This document shows, piece after piece, positions 1-7,666 of a stretch of DNA of 64,000 bases. Source of the stretch: Methylotenera oryzisoli_B (GTDB lineage Bacteria > Pseudomonadota > Gammaproteobacteria > Burkholderiales > Methylophilaceae); contig OZ277031.1 of assembly GCA_965613685.1 (NCBI GenBank), positions 1,116,001 through 1,180,000 of the forward strand, in the 5' to 3' direction. The translations under genes and the position numbers were made by a program. Every line of letters begins with the position of its first letter. The first letter of the stretch is position 1. A model generated the notes under the pieces. That model did not search any database. It worked only from the letters and a program-made list of their open reading frames with translations, and had not been told where the DNA came from.

Positions 1-751
1 CTGTGATGTCGTTTTTATTGCGCGCCCACAACGCTGAAGCGGTGTTAACCGTTTCGTCTTCATCGGTCGGCACCTCGGCACCGTCTTTCCATTCCGATTT
101 CTTCATGACGATGGGCAAGGTGATGTGGTCGGAGTATTTACGGATGATGGTTTTAAGTTTCCAGTCGCTTAAAAACTCGTCTTCGGCTTCACGCAAATGC
201 AACACCACGTCGGTACCGCGCGTGGCCTTGTCTGCTTCTTCCAAGGTGAAATCGCCTTCGCCGCTGGATTCCCAACGGACTGCTGTGGTTTCACCGGCAC
301 GGCGGGTGGTTAGGCTGACTTTATCGGCAATGATAAAAGCCGAATAAAAGCCCACGCCAAATTGGCCTATCAGGTTAGCGTCTTTGGCTTGATCGCCGGA
401 TAAGGCGTTAAAGAATTCCTTGGTGCCGGATTTAGCAATGGTACCGATGTTGCTGATCACCTCATCGCGGCTCATGCCTATGCCGTTATCGCTAATGGTC
501 ACGGTGCGCGCGTCTTTATCGAAAGCGATGCGTATTTTCAAGTCGCTGTCGCCGTCATACAAGGCGCCGTTGGAGATGGCCTCGAAGCGCAATTTATCGG
601 CGGCATCCGATGCGTTGGAAATGAGTTCGCGCAAGACAATTTCTTTGTTGCTGTACAGTGAATGGATCATCAATTGCAAGAGTTGCTTAACCTCAGCCTG
701 AAACGGCATGGATTGTTTATTGTTCGTTTTTGCGTTGCTGTCTTTTGCCAC
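1..751 (-). CDS. htpG: Chaperone HtpG (Hsp90), N-terminal part, runs off left edge
   Basis: Reading the minus strand from a GTG at 751 gives about 250 residues of bacterial Hsp90, an ATP-dependent cytosolic chaperone. The N-terminal ATPase domain is clear: an FQAEVKQLLQ start, NKEIVLRELISNASDA, a DNGIGM motif and GQFGVGFYSAF. The GTG was chosen over the in-frame ATG at 709 because AGGAG lies 8 bases upstream of it. The gene continues past the window, so middle and C-terminal domains are not visible. A sigma-32-like promoter lies upstream (796-824), as expected for a heat-shock gene. It is divergent from ppx. Confidence 0.95.
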   Translation of the reverse strand, partial: MAKDSNAKTNNKQSMPFQAEVKQLLQLMIHSLYSNKEIVLRELISNASDAADKLRFEAISNGALYDGDSDLKIRIAFDKDARTVTISDNGIGMSRDEVISNIGTIAKSGTKEFFNALSGDQAKDANLIGQFGVGFYSAFIIADKVSLTTRRAGETTAVRWESSGEGDFTLEEADKATRGTDVVLHLREAEDEFLSDWKLKTIIRKYSDHITLPIVMKKSEWKDGAEVPTDEDETVNTASALWARNKNDIT

Positions 752-795
752 GGCTATTGCTCCTAAAATTTTTTACTGAAAAAAACACTGGCTTG

Positions 796-824
796 TAGTT
801 GGGGGTGATGCGGAATATTTCAAG
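796..824 (-). promoter_or_regulatory. Sigma-32-type heat-shock promoter of htpG
   Basis: On the minus strand a CTTGAA (-35, 819-824) is separated by 14 bases from CCCCAACTA (-10, 796-804). The family consensus is CTTGAA with CCCCATNTA, so only one defined base differs. It would start the transcript about 40 bases before the htpG GTG. The match is seen in the sequence; use by RpoH is inferred. Confidence 0.7.
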
Positions 825-835
825 TGAAAAATTAT

Positions 836-853
836 TTGTCATAAAACTTTCAA
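836..853 (+). promoter_or_regulatory. Pho-box-like site upstream of ppx
   Basis: TTGTCAT-AAAA-CTTTCAA resembles the PhoB box, two CTGTCAT half-sites with a 4-base spacer; it matches 6/7 and 5/7. Ten bases further on is a weak -10 (CAAAAT, 864-869), the spacing seen at E. coli pstS; a better TATAAT at 856-861 sits closer than usual. PhoB control of ppx is inferred. Confidence 0.5.
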
Positions 854-866
854 ACTATAATGACAA

Positions 867-905
867 AATAAACAATAATATTGTTTATTCCGTTTTGGAA
901 TAAAC
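867..905 (+). promoter_or_regulatory. Overlapping inverted repeats in the ppx leader
   Basis: A near-continuous palindrome has arms AATAAACAATA (867-877) and TATTGTTTATT (879-889). The right arm, extended as GTTTATTCC (883-891), can instead pair with GGAATAAAC (897-905). The two hairpins are mutually exclusive. A similar ATAAACA/TGTTTAT repeat followed by CCGTTT occurs upstream of the gene at 2526. It could be a protein operator or an RNA switch; neither is proven. Confidence 0.5.
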
Positions 906-935
906 GCTGGCCATCCCCTAAGGCACCTTTATCAA

Positions 936-2435
936 ATGCACGCCCCACTAGACAAATCTTTATTAGCCGCCATCGACTTAGGCTCGAATAGCTTTAGGCT
1001 AGAAATTGGCCAAGTAAACAGCGGCTTTATCCAACGCGTGGAATACCTAAAGGAACCGGTGCGCCAAGGCGGCGATTTAGACGAAGACCGCAACCTAACC
1101 ATGGAAGCCATGGAACGCGGCGTGCGCTGCTTGGCACGCTTTGGCGAACGCATACAGGGCTTTGCGCCTAGCCAGGTCAGAGCCGTTGCTACGCAAACCT
1201 TACGCGAAGCCAATAACCGCGATGTGTTTCTAAAAATGGCAAAAAAGGCTCTGGGCTTTGACGTGGAAGTGATCTCCGGGGTGGAAGAAGCCCGCCTAAT
1301 TTACCAAGGCGTCAGTCGCTTCTTACCGCAATCGGATGAACGCCGTTTGGTCATAGACATAGGCGGTCGCTCCACCGAATTCATTCTGGGTCAGGGCTTT
1401 AATGCGCAGCACACCGCCTCCTTGCACGTGGGCTCGGTGGCTTGGTCGTTAAAGCATTTTGCTAACGGCGATTACACCGAAAATGCTTTCACCCGCGCCG
1501 AGATTGCCGCCGAATCCATCTTTGATACGCTGGGCGTTAACTACCACCAAAAACATTGGGACGTCGCTTACGGCGCATCCGGCACGGTGGGCGCGATTGC
1601 CGATGTGCTGGAACAATACGGCAGGCCCGCCGACACCATCAGCAAGGAAGGCTTGTTATGGTTGCGCGAGGAATTACTGCGCGCCAAGCACACCGACAAA
1701 TTGCGTTTGCTCGGATTAAAAGAAGAACGCAAAGCGGTGATTGCCGGTGGCTTATCCATCATGCTAGGGGTGTTTGACTTTTTAAACATAGAAACCATGA
1801 ACGTGGCCAAAGGCGCGCTCAGGCATGGTTTGATGTACGACATGTTAGCCCAAGACACCACCATGCTAGACATGAGAAATGCCTCGGTCTTGCACTTGAT
1901 GCGTAAGTTTGCCGTGGACGAACCGCATGCCAAAACCGTCGCACTGGTGGCGGAAAAATTATTTGAAAAGATTAGCGCCGACACCCAATTTGCCGCAGGC
2001 GAACAAGCCGCCCATGCACGTAAACTGCAATGGGCCAGTCTGCTTCACGAAATGGGCTGCATGGTGTCGCCAATAGACGCGCATCTACACGGCGCCTACA
2101 TATTGGATCACGCTGAACCGGCAGGCTTTTCTCAGAACGAGTTGCACCGCTTAAGCTTATTGGTCTTAGGTTACCGAGGCAAACTCAAACGCCTGGAAGC
2201 CGATTTTTCGGATAGGATATTTGTCATGCAGTTGGCTTGTTTGCGCTTGGCCGTCATTTTATGCCACGCCAGACAAATGCCCAATTTGCGCGGTTTGCAA
2301 CTGAGCGCCCAACACAACAGCATCACATTGAGCTTCGCTGCGAGCTGGGCAGAAAAATACCCGCAGTCGTATTATTTATTGGACGAAGAAACCGTGGCTT
2401 GGCAAAAGACCAACTGGGCCTTCCAGCTAAGCTAA
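936..2435 (+). CDS. ppx: Exopolyphosphatase Ppx (Ppx/GppA family)
   Basis: Degrades polyphosphate processively to orthophosphate in the cytoplasm. The 499-residue protein has the Ppx/GppA actin-like fold: AIDLGSNSFRLEI near the N terminus, ISGVEEARLIYQGV with the catalytic acidic region, VIDIGGRSTE, and GASGT. The C-terminal third fits the HD-like helical domain. The length matches full-length Ppx rather than short forms. The ATG at 936 gives the standard N terminus; its Shine-Dalgarno (TAAGG) is weak. ppk and sixA lie nearby on the opposite strand, so the locus handles both synthesis and breakdown of polyphosphate. Pho-box-like and palindromic sites lie upstream. Confidence 0.93.
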   Translation: MHAPLDKSLLAAIDLGSNSFRLEIGQVNSGFIQRVEYLKEPVRQGGDLDEDRNLTMEAMERGVRCLARFGERIQGFAPSQVRAVATQTLREANNRDVFLKMAKKALGFDVEVISGVEEARLIYQGVSRFLPQSDERRLVIDIGGRSTEFILGQGFNAQHTASLHVGSVAWSLKHFANGDYTENAFTRAEIAAESIFDTLGVNYHQKHWDVAYGASGTVGAIADVLEQYGRPADTISKEGLLWLREELLRAKHTDKLRLLGLKEERKAVIAGGLSIMLGVFDFLNIETMNVAKGALRHGLMYDMLAQDTTMLDMRNASVLHLMRKFAVDEPHAKTVALVAEKLFEKISADTQFAAGEQAAHARKLQWASLLHEMGCMVSPIDAHLHGAYILDHAEPAGFSQNELHRLSLLVLGYRGKLKRLEADFSDRIFVMQLACLRLAVILCHARQMPNLRGLQLSAQHNSITLSFAASWAEKYPQSYYLLDEETVAWQKTNWAFQLS

Positions 2436-2451
2436 GCTTAGCCTAATCAGC

Positions 2452-2469
2452 TTGTCATAAAAAATTCAT
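2452..2469 (+). promoter_or_regulatory. Weak Pho-box-like site upstream of the 160-aa protein gene
   Basis: TTGTCAT-AAAA-AATTCAT: the first half-site matches the Pho consensus well (6/7), the second poorly (4/7), and no good -10 is seen 10 bases downstream. It shares TTGTCATAAAA with the ppx site. Treated as possible only. Confidence 0.3.
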
Positions 2470-2481
2470 TTGCGAGCACAG

Positions 2482-2510
2482 ATAAACAATATAAACTGTT
2501 TATACCGTTT
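2482..2510 (+). promoter_or_regulatory. Inverted repeat shared with the ppx upstream region
   Basis: Arms ATAAACA (2482-2488) and TGTTTAT (2497-2503) with an 8-base spacer, followed by ACCGTTT. The ppx region has the same arms with a 7-base spacer and TCCGTTT. The repetition of arms and following bases at two neighbouring promoters suggests a common regulator or a duplicated leader. Confidence 0.45.
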
Positions 2511-2525
2511 AATTAGGATTACAAA

Positions 2526-3008
2526 ATGTCAAAAAATACGCCAAAATCAATTGCTACGCTTAGCACAGCAGTTAAACCAAGTGCAGCAGCGAAAACAAGC
2601 ACCCCTACACCGGCTAAAAAAGCCCCAGCCCCTAAGACCGTTGCCGTTAAAGCAGCAAGTAGCGCAGCGCCTAGCAAAAAACCCGTCGCAGCTAAAGCCG
2701 TGGCCTCCAAACCAGCAGTTTCCAAACCAGTCGCCGTGAAAAAAGTGGCGGCGACAAAAACACCGGTAGTGAAAGCCCCTAAAGCGCCAAAATTGAAAAT
2801 GGAGCGCGACAGCTTCACCATGCCTAAAACCGAATACGCGCAGTTTGCCGTATTAAAAGACCGCTTAGTTAAATTGGGTCAACCGGCTAAAAAGAGTGAG
2901 TTATTGCGTGCCGGCATCATGCAATTGGCAGCCATGACCGACGCCGCTTTAAAAGCCGCCATGGCCAAAGTGCCGACCATTAAAACCGGTCGTCCTAACA
3001 AAAAGTAA
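2526..3008 (+). CDS. Ala/Lys/Pro-rich protein with compact C-terminal domain, possibly DNA-binding
   Basis: A 160-residue protein in two parts. Residues 1 to about 92 are a low-complexity Ala/Lys/Pro/Val tail with repeats such as KKPVAAKAVASKP, like histone H1-type bacterial proteins. Residues about 93-160 form an ordered domain (ERDSFTMPKTEYAQF, then KKSELLRAGI) that resembles a ribbon-helix-helix start: a short strand with MPKTEY followed by two helices, ending in GRPNKK. Function is unknown; nucleoid or DNA association is inferred from the basic tail. It follows ppx on the same strand and has its own upstream palindrome resembling the one before ppx. Confidence 0.8.
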   Translation: MSKNTPKSIATLSTAVKPSAAAKTSTPTPAKKAPAPKTVAVKAASSAAPSKKPVAAKAVASKPAVSKPVAVKKVAATKTPVVKAPKAPKLKMERDSFTMPKTEYAQFAVLKDRLVKLGQPAKKSELLRAGIMQLAAMTDAALKAAMAKVPTIKTGRPNKK

Positions 3009-3032
3009 ACCCTTATCTTAATTCAAGCCCTC

Positions 3033-3176
3033 CACCACAGAGACACGGAGGCACAGAGTAAACCTTAAAAATTGATTCTGTCCCGTTCTTACTGATCAAG
3101 GAATGCATAAATGCTTATCCTTGTCTAAGATCAATTAATTTTCTGATCTTCTCTGTGCCTCGGTGTCTCTGTGGTG
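3033..3176. repeat. Inverted-repeat element, copy 1 (CACCACAGAGACAC family)
   Basis: Two 26-base arms (3033-3058 and 3151-3176) are reverse complements with one mismatch and enclose 92 bases without a gene. Related elements lie at 9207-9342 and 22576-22665. No clear target-site duplication is seen. It lies between convergent genes and may also act as a transcript end. Confidence 0.85.
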
Positions 3177-3191
3177 AAATGTATTTCGTAA

Positions 3192-3686
3192 TTAATAAGT
3201 GGGCTGTTGCACGGCAAACAAATAGGTTTGCACGGCCGGCCCATTTTCTTGGCTGATAGGCCGTTGGCGCAACCACCAAATCGCACCCTTCTTCACCACA
3301 CAGGCATTAGGCATGGCCAATAAATGGCTAATTAGCAAGCCTAAATTGGGCTGATGGCCCACCACCAATATCGTTTGCTGATGGTTGTCATTGAGCAGAT
3401 GCGGCAGCATGTCGGCCACCGTGTTATCAATGGACAGGTAATCCACTACCTGCACTTGGCGCTTGGTTTTGTTCGGGTTGAGTTGCGGCAGTGCGGCTAC
3501 CGTTTCTAGGCAACGCTTGGCTGGACTAGACAGTATGGTGGTGTTTTGCGGCAGGAACTGGTCTAACCAATCCGCCATGCGACGTGCATCCTTGCGACCT
3601 TGTTTGGAAAGTGCCCTATCGGCATCCAAACCAGTGGCACTGTCGTCTTCAGCGTCTGCATGACGCCACAGAATTAAATTAGCCAT
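3192..3686 (-). CDS. sixA: Phosphohistidine phosphatase SixA
   Basis: A 164-residue member of the histidine phosphatase superfamily. The catalytic RHG-type motif appears as LILWRHADAED near the N terminus, followed by LSKQGRKDARRMADWL, SSPAKRCLET and VVGHQPNLGLLI with the second histidine, all typical of SixA. SixA removes phosphate from phosphohistidine proteins. It starts 10 bases after the ppk stop and is probably co-transcribed with ppk, an arrangement common in betaproteobacteria. Confidence 0.9.
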   Translation of the reverse strand: MANLILWRHADAEDDSATGLDADRALSKQGRKDARRMADWLDQFLPQNTTILSSPAKRCLETVAALPQLNPNKTKRQVQVVDYLSIDNTVADMLPHLLNDNHQQTILVVGHQPNLGLLISHLLAMPNACVVKKGAIWWLRQRPISQENGPAVQTYLFAVQQPTY

Positions 3687-3696
3687 GTGTCAGCTA

Positions 3697-5763
3697 TCAG
3701 CCGGTGTATTGCTGGATAAGGTGTTGTTGCACACTGAAGGCTGGCGCTGCCGTGACGCCTTTAGTCTTAGCGCCGGCCAACACGTAGCTACCGTCCGCCG
3801 TCAGCACCCAGGCGTCTTGATTGTCATCCAAACTCATTTGGCAACACTCGCGCAAGATGCGCGCACGGTTTGCCGCGTTATCAATTGGCCAAGCGATTTC
3901 TATGCGGCGCATCATGTTGCGGTTCATCCAATCGGCACTGGCTAACCACATGTTTTCCACGCCATCAACATTGAAATAAAACACCCTAGAATGCTCTAGC
4001 AAGCGACCTATGATGGAGCGAACCCGCACGCGTCCATCCAAGCCTAGCGCATCGACCGGCAGTATGCAGGCGCCGCGCAGTATCAAATCCACTTCCACGC
4101 CAGCCCGACCGGCTTTAACCAAGGCCAAAACCAAGGCCTCGTCGGTCAAAGCATTCATTTTCAATATAATGCGCGCGGGCTTGCCGGCCTTGGCCGCGGT
4201 TTCGGCACTTTTAATTTTAGCCAGCATTTGCCTATGCAAATTAAACGGCGCCACCAATAATTTTTTCAAGCGTGGCAATTTAATTTGGCTAGCAATGTGC
4301 CTAAACAAATGTTCCATATCATGCGTAATCAGCGGGTCTGCCGTTAACATGCTGACGTCGGTATACAAACGCGCGGTTCTGGGGTTGTAGTTGCCAGTAG
4401 ACACGTGGCCGTAGTATTTCAACCCCTCGCCTTCACGGCGCATCACCAACAGCATTTTGGCATGGGTTTTCAAGCCGACCACCCCGTACACCACTTGCGC
4501 CCCCACTGACTCCAGATCTTCTGCCCAGTTGATGTTGGCTTCTTCGTCAAAACGCGCTTTCAACTCGACCACGGCCATGACTTCTTTGCCACGGCGCACC
4601 GCCTCTTGCAACAGCTTGAGCATGCGCGGGTCGGAACCGGTGCGGTAAATGGTTTGCTGTATGGACAACACATCCGGATCGTTGACTGCTTCACGCAAGA
4701 AATCAATTACCGATTCAAAACTTTCATACGGCTGATGGATGAGCACGTCGCCTTGCTTAAGGCGCGCAAAGAACGACTGATTACCTTGCAATTGTTGACT
4801 GAGTGCCGGTTCGAACGGTTTAAATTTGAGATGATTGCCTTCGGCTAAATCGGCCAATTGCATCAGCCTAGCCAAATTAACCAGGCCATTGACGCGGTAC
4901 ATGGACTCTTTAGACAAATCGAATTGTTGCAATAGCAATTTAGCCAGTTTTTCGTCGCAACCGTGCGACACCTCCAGCCTCACGGCTTCACCAAAATTAC
5001 GGTGGGCCAGGCCTTTACGCAGCGCTGTGCGCAGGTTTTTAACATCGTCCTCATCCACGGCCAAATCGGAATGGCGAGTCACCCTAAATTGTGAAAAATT
5101 AAGCACGTCCCTGCCAGTAAACAAACTGGGCAAATGGGCGCGTATCACGCTGGATAAGGAAACGAATTTTTGTTGTTTATCACTTAAGGTTTTGGGTAAT
5201 TTAATTAAGCGTGGCAAGACCCTAGGCACCTTAACAATGGCAATGTTATTGCTGCGATCAAAGGCATCGTCGCCGCCAAGCAACACGATGAAATTTAATG
5301 CCTTATTAGCCACCAAGGGGAACGGGTGCGATGGGTCCAACGCCACCGGCACCAACAGCGGCCTGACTGAGGATTCGAAATAACGTGAGACCCAGCGTCG
5401 TTGCTCGGCGGTGCGATCGCCATGCGAGACCAAATGCACACCTTGCTCAGCCAGAGCGGGCATGAGTTCGTTATTAAAAATGTGGTATTGCTGTTCGACT
5501 AAAGCGTGCGCCGCATTGGAGATGGTTTGAAAACTGTGCACATTAATGTCACCGTGCTGCTCGTTAGCTCGCATGGCATCGACGTGCGGTGCCACCCTCA
5601 CTTCAAAGAATTCATCCAGATTTGACGAGACAATGCACAAGAAGCACAAGCGTTCTAATAGGGGGTAATCGGCATTTTGCGCGAGACTTAGCACGCGTTG
5701 ATTGAATGCCAATATGCTGGCATCTCGGTTTAGTAATTTCAAGGAGGAATAAGGAGCAGTCAT
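3697..5763 (-). CDS. ppk: Polyphosphate kinase Ppk1
   Basis: Makes polyphosphate from ATP reversibly. The 688-residue form has the Ppk1 N domain (LLNRDASILAFNQRVL, CIVSSNLDEFFEVRV) and the C1/C2 catalytic halves with KTHAKMLLV (autophosphorylated His region) and HVSTGNYNPRTARLYTD. The ATG at 5763 was chosen over an upstream in-frame ATG (5835), because the family begins close to LLNRDAS and because a strong Pho-box-like site at 5807-5824 would otherwise lie inside the gene. Neither start has a good Shine-Dalgarno. sixA follows. Confidence 0.93.
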   Translation of the reverse strand: MTAPYSSLKLLNRDASILAFNQRVLSLAQNADYPLLERLCFLCIVSSNLDEFFEVRVAPHVDAMRANEQHGDINVHSFQTISNAAHALVEQQYHIFNNELMPALAEQGVHLVSHGDRTAEQRRWVSRYFESSVRPLLVPVALDPSHPFPLVANKALNFIVLLGGDDAFDRSNNIAIVKVPRVLPRLIKLPKTLSDKQQKFVSLSSVIRAHLPSLFTGRDVLNFSQFRVTRHSDLAVDEDDVKNLRTALRKGLAHRNFGEAVRLEVSHGCDEKLAKLLLQQFDLSKESMYRVNGLVNLARLMQLADLAEGNHLKFKPFEPALSQQLQGNQSFFARLKQGDVLIHQPYESFESVIDFLREAVNDPDVLSIQQTIYRTGSDPRMLKLLQEAVRRGKEVMAVVELKARFDEEANINWAEDLESVGAQVVYGVVGLKTHAKMLLVMRREGEGLKYYGHVSTGNYNPRTARLYTDVSMLTADPLITHDMEHLFRHIASQIKLPRLKKLLVAPFNLHRQMLAKIKSAETAAKAGKPARIILKMNALTDEALVLALVKAGRAGVEVDLILRGACILPVDALGLDGRVRVRSIIGRLLEHSRVFYFNVDGVENMWLASADWMNRNMMRRIEIAWPIDNAANRARILRECCQMSLDDNQDAWVLTADGSYVLAGAKTKGVTAAPAFSVQQHLIQQYTG

Positions 5764-5790
5764 AGGGTAGTCGTCGTTAATATAGCACCG

Positions 5791-5824
5791 ATGGTAGGCG
5801 TCAATTGTGACAAATTGATGACCG
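5791..5824 (-). promoter_or_regulatory. Pho-box-like promoter of ppk
   Basis: On the minus strand CGGTCAT-CAAT-TTGTCAC (5807-5824) matches two PhoB half-sites at 6/7 each with the standard 4-base spacer. After exactly 10 bases comes TACCAT (5791-5796), a plausible -10, the geometry of the E. coli pstS promoter. Phosphate-starvation control by PhoB is inferred. Confidence 0.6.
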
Positions 5825-6012
5825 TTTAATGACATGTAATATTAATAATGGCTAGGCTTGAGTAAGAATGGGAATGGTTTTAATTAGTTATGCAATAAGT
5901 CATCCTGCCATCTCAGCAAAAGCATCACATATTTATCTTAATTTCGTAATAAAAGTCATCAATACTTTTGCATTGTTTGTGCCGTAATTAAAAATTACTG
6001 ATGGAGACTAGC

Positions 6013-6228
6013 ATGGTAAAAAAGACGACTTTAGGTGTGGATAAAAAATCACCTGCCAGCAAAACCAAATCAAAAGATCAGATTACTGAGTATGTTGATG
6101 TTGCGCAACAAGAAGCCATGATAGCCAAAGCCGCTTACTTCAAGGCCTTGCAAAGAAACCTTGTTGCCGGCCATGAGATGGACGATTGGCTAGCGGCAGA
6201 GGCGGACATATACGGACTGGTCTATTAA
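6013..6228 (+). CDS. DUF2934-family small protein
   Basis: A 71-residue protein whose C-terminal half (IAKAAYFKALQRNL, then GHEMDDWLAAEADI) fits the DUF2934 family, small soluble proteins of unknown role often found near stress or phosphate genes. The start at 6013 is preferred over the ATG at 6001 because GGAG at 6003-6006 sits 6 bases before it. The N-terminal third is Lys-rich. Upstream (5836-6000) is an AT-rich intergenic stretch. No function can be assigned. Confidence 0.75.
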   Translation: MVKKTTLGVDKKSPASKTKSKDQITEYVDVAQQEAMIAKAAYFKALQRNLVAGHEMDDWLAAEADIYGLVY

Positions 6229-6279
6229 AACCCAATGGGCGGGACATTCACTTTGCGTTGAGTTACCGAGGGTATAAAT

Positions 6280-6450
6280 TTGCTACTAGAAAATAGAAAT
6301 AGGCTAGTGTTAAGGACTTTGCTACGCGCTTTAAAAAAGTGCTCCCTTTTCATTATGGTTGCCACTTGCTTGTCTGCTTGCAACACAGTGCAAGGGCTAG
6401 GTAAAGACATAGAAAAAGGTGGCGAGGTTATTCAGAAGTCGGCTAAATAA
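6280..6450 (+). CDS. Entericidin-like small lipoprotein
   Basis: A short gene. The C-terminal 24 residues, beginning CNTVQGLGKDIEKGGEVIQ, are the typical mature part of the entericidin EcnA/EcnB family, after a lipobox (LSAC). These are small cell-envelope lipoproteins. Upstream residues (RALKKCSLFIMVATCLSAC) give a basic region and hydrophobic stretch of a lipoprotein signal peptide. The start is uncertain: a TTG at 6280 with GAGGG 7 bases upstream gives 56 residues; GTG at 6307 and ATG at 6355 are alternatives, the last too short for a signal peptide. Only one entericidin is present, not a toxin/antidote pair. Confidence 0.7.
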   Translation: MLLENRNRLVLRTLLRALKKCSLFIMVATCLSACNTVQGLGKDIEKGGEVIQKSAK

Positions 6451-6451
6451 G

Positions 6452-6471
6452 TCACCCACAAGCCTGGGTGA
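6452..6471. terminator. Hairpin between convergent entericidin-like gene and tcdA
   Basis: A perfect 7-base stem TCACCCA/TGGGTGA with a 6-base loop lies between two convergent stop codons. T-rich tails are weak on both sides (ATTTAAG; CTTATTTAG). It probably ends transcription from both sides. Confidence 0.5.
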
Positions 6472-6473
6472 AT

Positions 6474-7292
6474 TTAAGCGAGCAAAACTTGCTTAATTAG
6501 CAACCCGGCAGCCACAAAGCCAAATGGCGCGGTGACGCAAACACTGGAACCGTAACCGGCGCAGTTTAAACCGGTCACGCCGGCACGAGGCTCAGTGCGA
6601 GGTTCAACAACAGCGCAAACCGCATCCGGCTCAATGACGCTTTCATCGGAATAGACGCACAGCACCGCCATTTTTTTCGGCTTGACTTGGCCGGTGCTGG
6701 CTTTGGCAAAGCCGTAGTCGCGCCTTAATAGGTTACGCACTTTAGCCAACAATTTATCGTGGCTGACCACGCTTAAATCGGCCGTTTTAATGCGCGTGGC
6801 ATCCAAACGCCCACCGGCAGCTCCGGTTACCACCAAGGGTATGCCATGGCTTAGGCAATAAGCAGCCAAGGCTGCCTTGGCTTTAGCGTCGTCTATGCAA
6901 TCCACCACGCCAGCCAAATCGCTGGGCAGTAATTGGCTTAAATTATCTGGGGTAATGAAATCTTCGATTTCTCTGATGCTTAATTGCGGATTAATCAAGC
7001 GCATGCGTTCGGCCATGGCGCTGATTTTGGCTTTACCAAAACTGCCGTCTAAGGCCGGCAATTGCCGATTCACATTGGACAGGGCGAGGTTGTCTAAATC
7101 GATCAAAGTGAGGCGGCCGATAGCGCTGCGAGCCAGCGCTTCCGCCGCCCAAGAGCCCACGCCGCCTAAGCCTATCACGCAAACGTGCGCCGCTTGCAGC
7201 CGGGCTAGGCCGGCTTCACCATACAGCCGCGCCACGCCGCCAAAGCGTCGCGCCGTGTCTTCGTCTTGAGTGTCAGGCTGACTGGGTGTCAT
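6474..7292 (-). CDS. tcdA: tRNA threonylcarbamoyladenosine dehydratase TcdA
   Basis: An E1-like (ThiF/MoeB superfamily) enzyme that cyclises t6A37 to ct6A in tRNA using ATP. The 272-residue protein has the Rossmann ATP-binding motif CVIGLGGVGSWAAEAL (about residues 37-52), DLDNLALSNVNRQ, and a DCIDDAKAK segment, as in TcdA/CsdL. It is the last gene of the lepA operon here, overlapping acpS by 4 bases (ATGA), so translation is likely coupled. ThiF-type alternatives are less likely given length and context. Confidence 0.88.
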   Translation of the reverse strand: MTPSQPDTQDEDTARRFGGVARLYGEAGLARLQAAHVCVIGLGGVGSWAAEALARSAIGRLTLIDLDNLALSNVNRQLPALDGSFGKAKISAMAERMRLINPQLSIREIEDFITPDNLSQLLPSDLAGVVDCIDDAKAKAALAAYCLSHGIPLVVTGAAGGRLDATRIKTADLSVVSHDKLLAKVRNLLRRDYGFAKASTGQVKPKKMAVLCVYSDESVIEPDAVCAVVEPRTEPRAGVTGLNCAGYGSSVCVTAPFGFVAAGLLIKQVLLA

Positions 7293-7666
7293 GTTTCCAG
7301 AACAACGAAAGCCGCAGCCAGGTTACGCTCATCACTGATGGTTAAGTGGGTATGCCGTATTTGCTTGCTTTGCATAAAGGCCTGCAATTCAGGCGCTAAC
7401 ACCAACAAGGGTTTACCCAATTCATCGTGGGCCACGGCGATATTTTGAAAACTGGCCGGGCCGCGCAAACCGGTACCTAAGGCCTTGGAAAACGCTTCTT
7501 TGGCAGCAAAGCGTTTGGCTAAAAATCGCGCTTGGATGCTTGAAGCCAGGTAACGCTCCATCTCACTTTCAGCCAAGATGCGCTTGGCAAATTCGTCACC
7601 GAATTGGCTAATGGAAGCGGCAATGCGCTCCACTTCAACGATGTCCGTGCCTATGCCAAATATCAT
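7289..7666 (-). CDS. acpS: Holo-[acyl-carrier-protein] synthase AcpS
   Basis: Transfers 4'-phosphopantetheine from CoA to ACP, activating fatty acid synthesis. The 125-residue protein has the AcpS signature GIGTDIVEVERI at the N terminus (Mg-binding Asp) and FAAKEAFSKALGTGLRG in the middle. It overlaps pdxJ and tcdA by 4 bases each (ATGA). The pdxJ-acpS pair is conserved in proteobacteria. Confidence 0.95.
   Translation of the reverse strand: MIFGIGTDIVEVERIAASISQFGDEFAKRILAESEMERYLASSIQARFLAKRFAAKEAFSKALGTGLRGPASFQNIAVAHDELGKPLLVLAPELQAFMQSKQIRHTHLTISDERNLAAAFVVLET

Noticed and set aside
2422..2445. Terminator after ppx from the AAGCTAAGCTTAGC palindrome
   Set aside because: Short palindrome overlapping the stop codon, without a T tail; not a convincing terminator.
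2470..2739. Open frame overlapping the 160-aa protein gene
   Set aside because: Low-complexity out-of-frame shadow of the Ala/Lys/Pro-rich tail; no start signal of its own.
3033..3176. Classic insertion sequence at the inverted-repeat element
   Set aside because: No transposase frame inside and no clear target-site duplication; treated as a non-coding repeat element.
5764..5835. 24-codon N-terminal extension of ppk
   Set aside because: It overlaps the Pho-box-like promoter and has no match to the family start.
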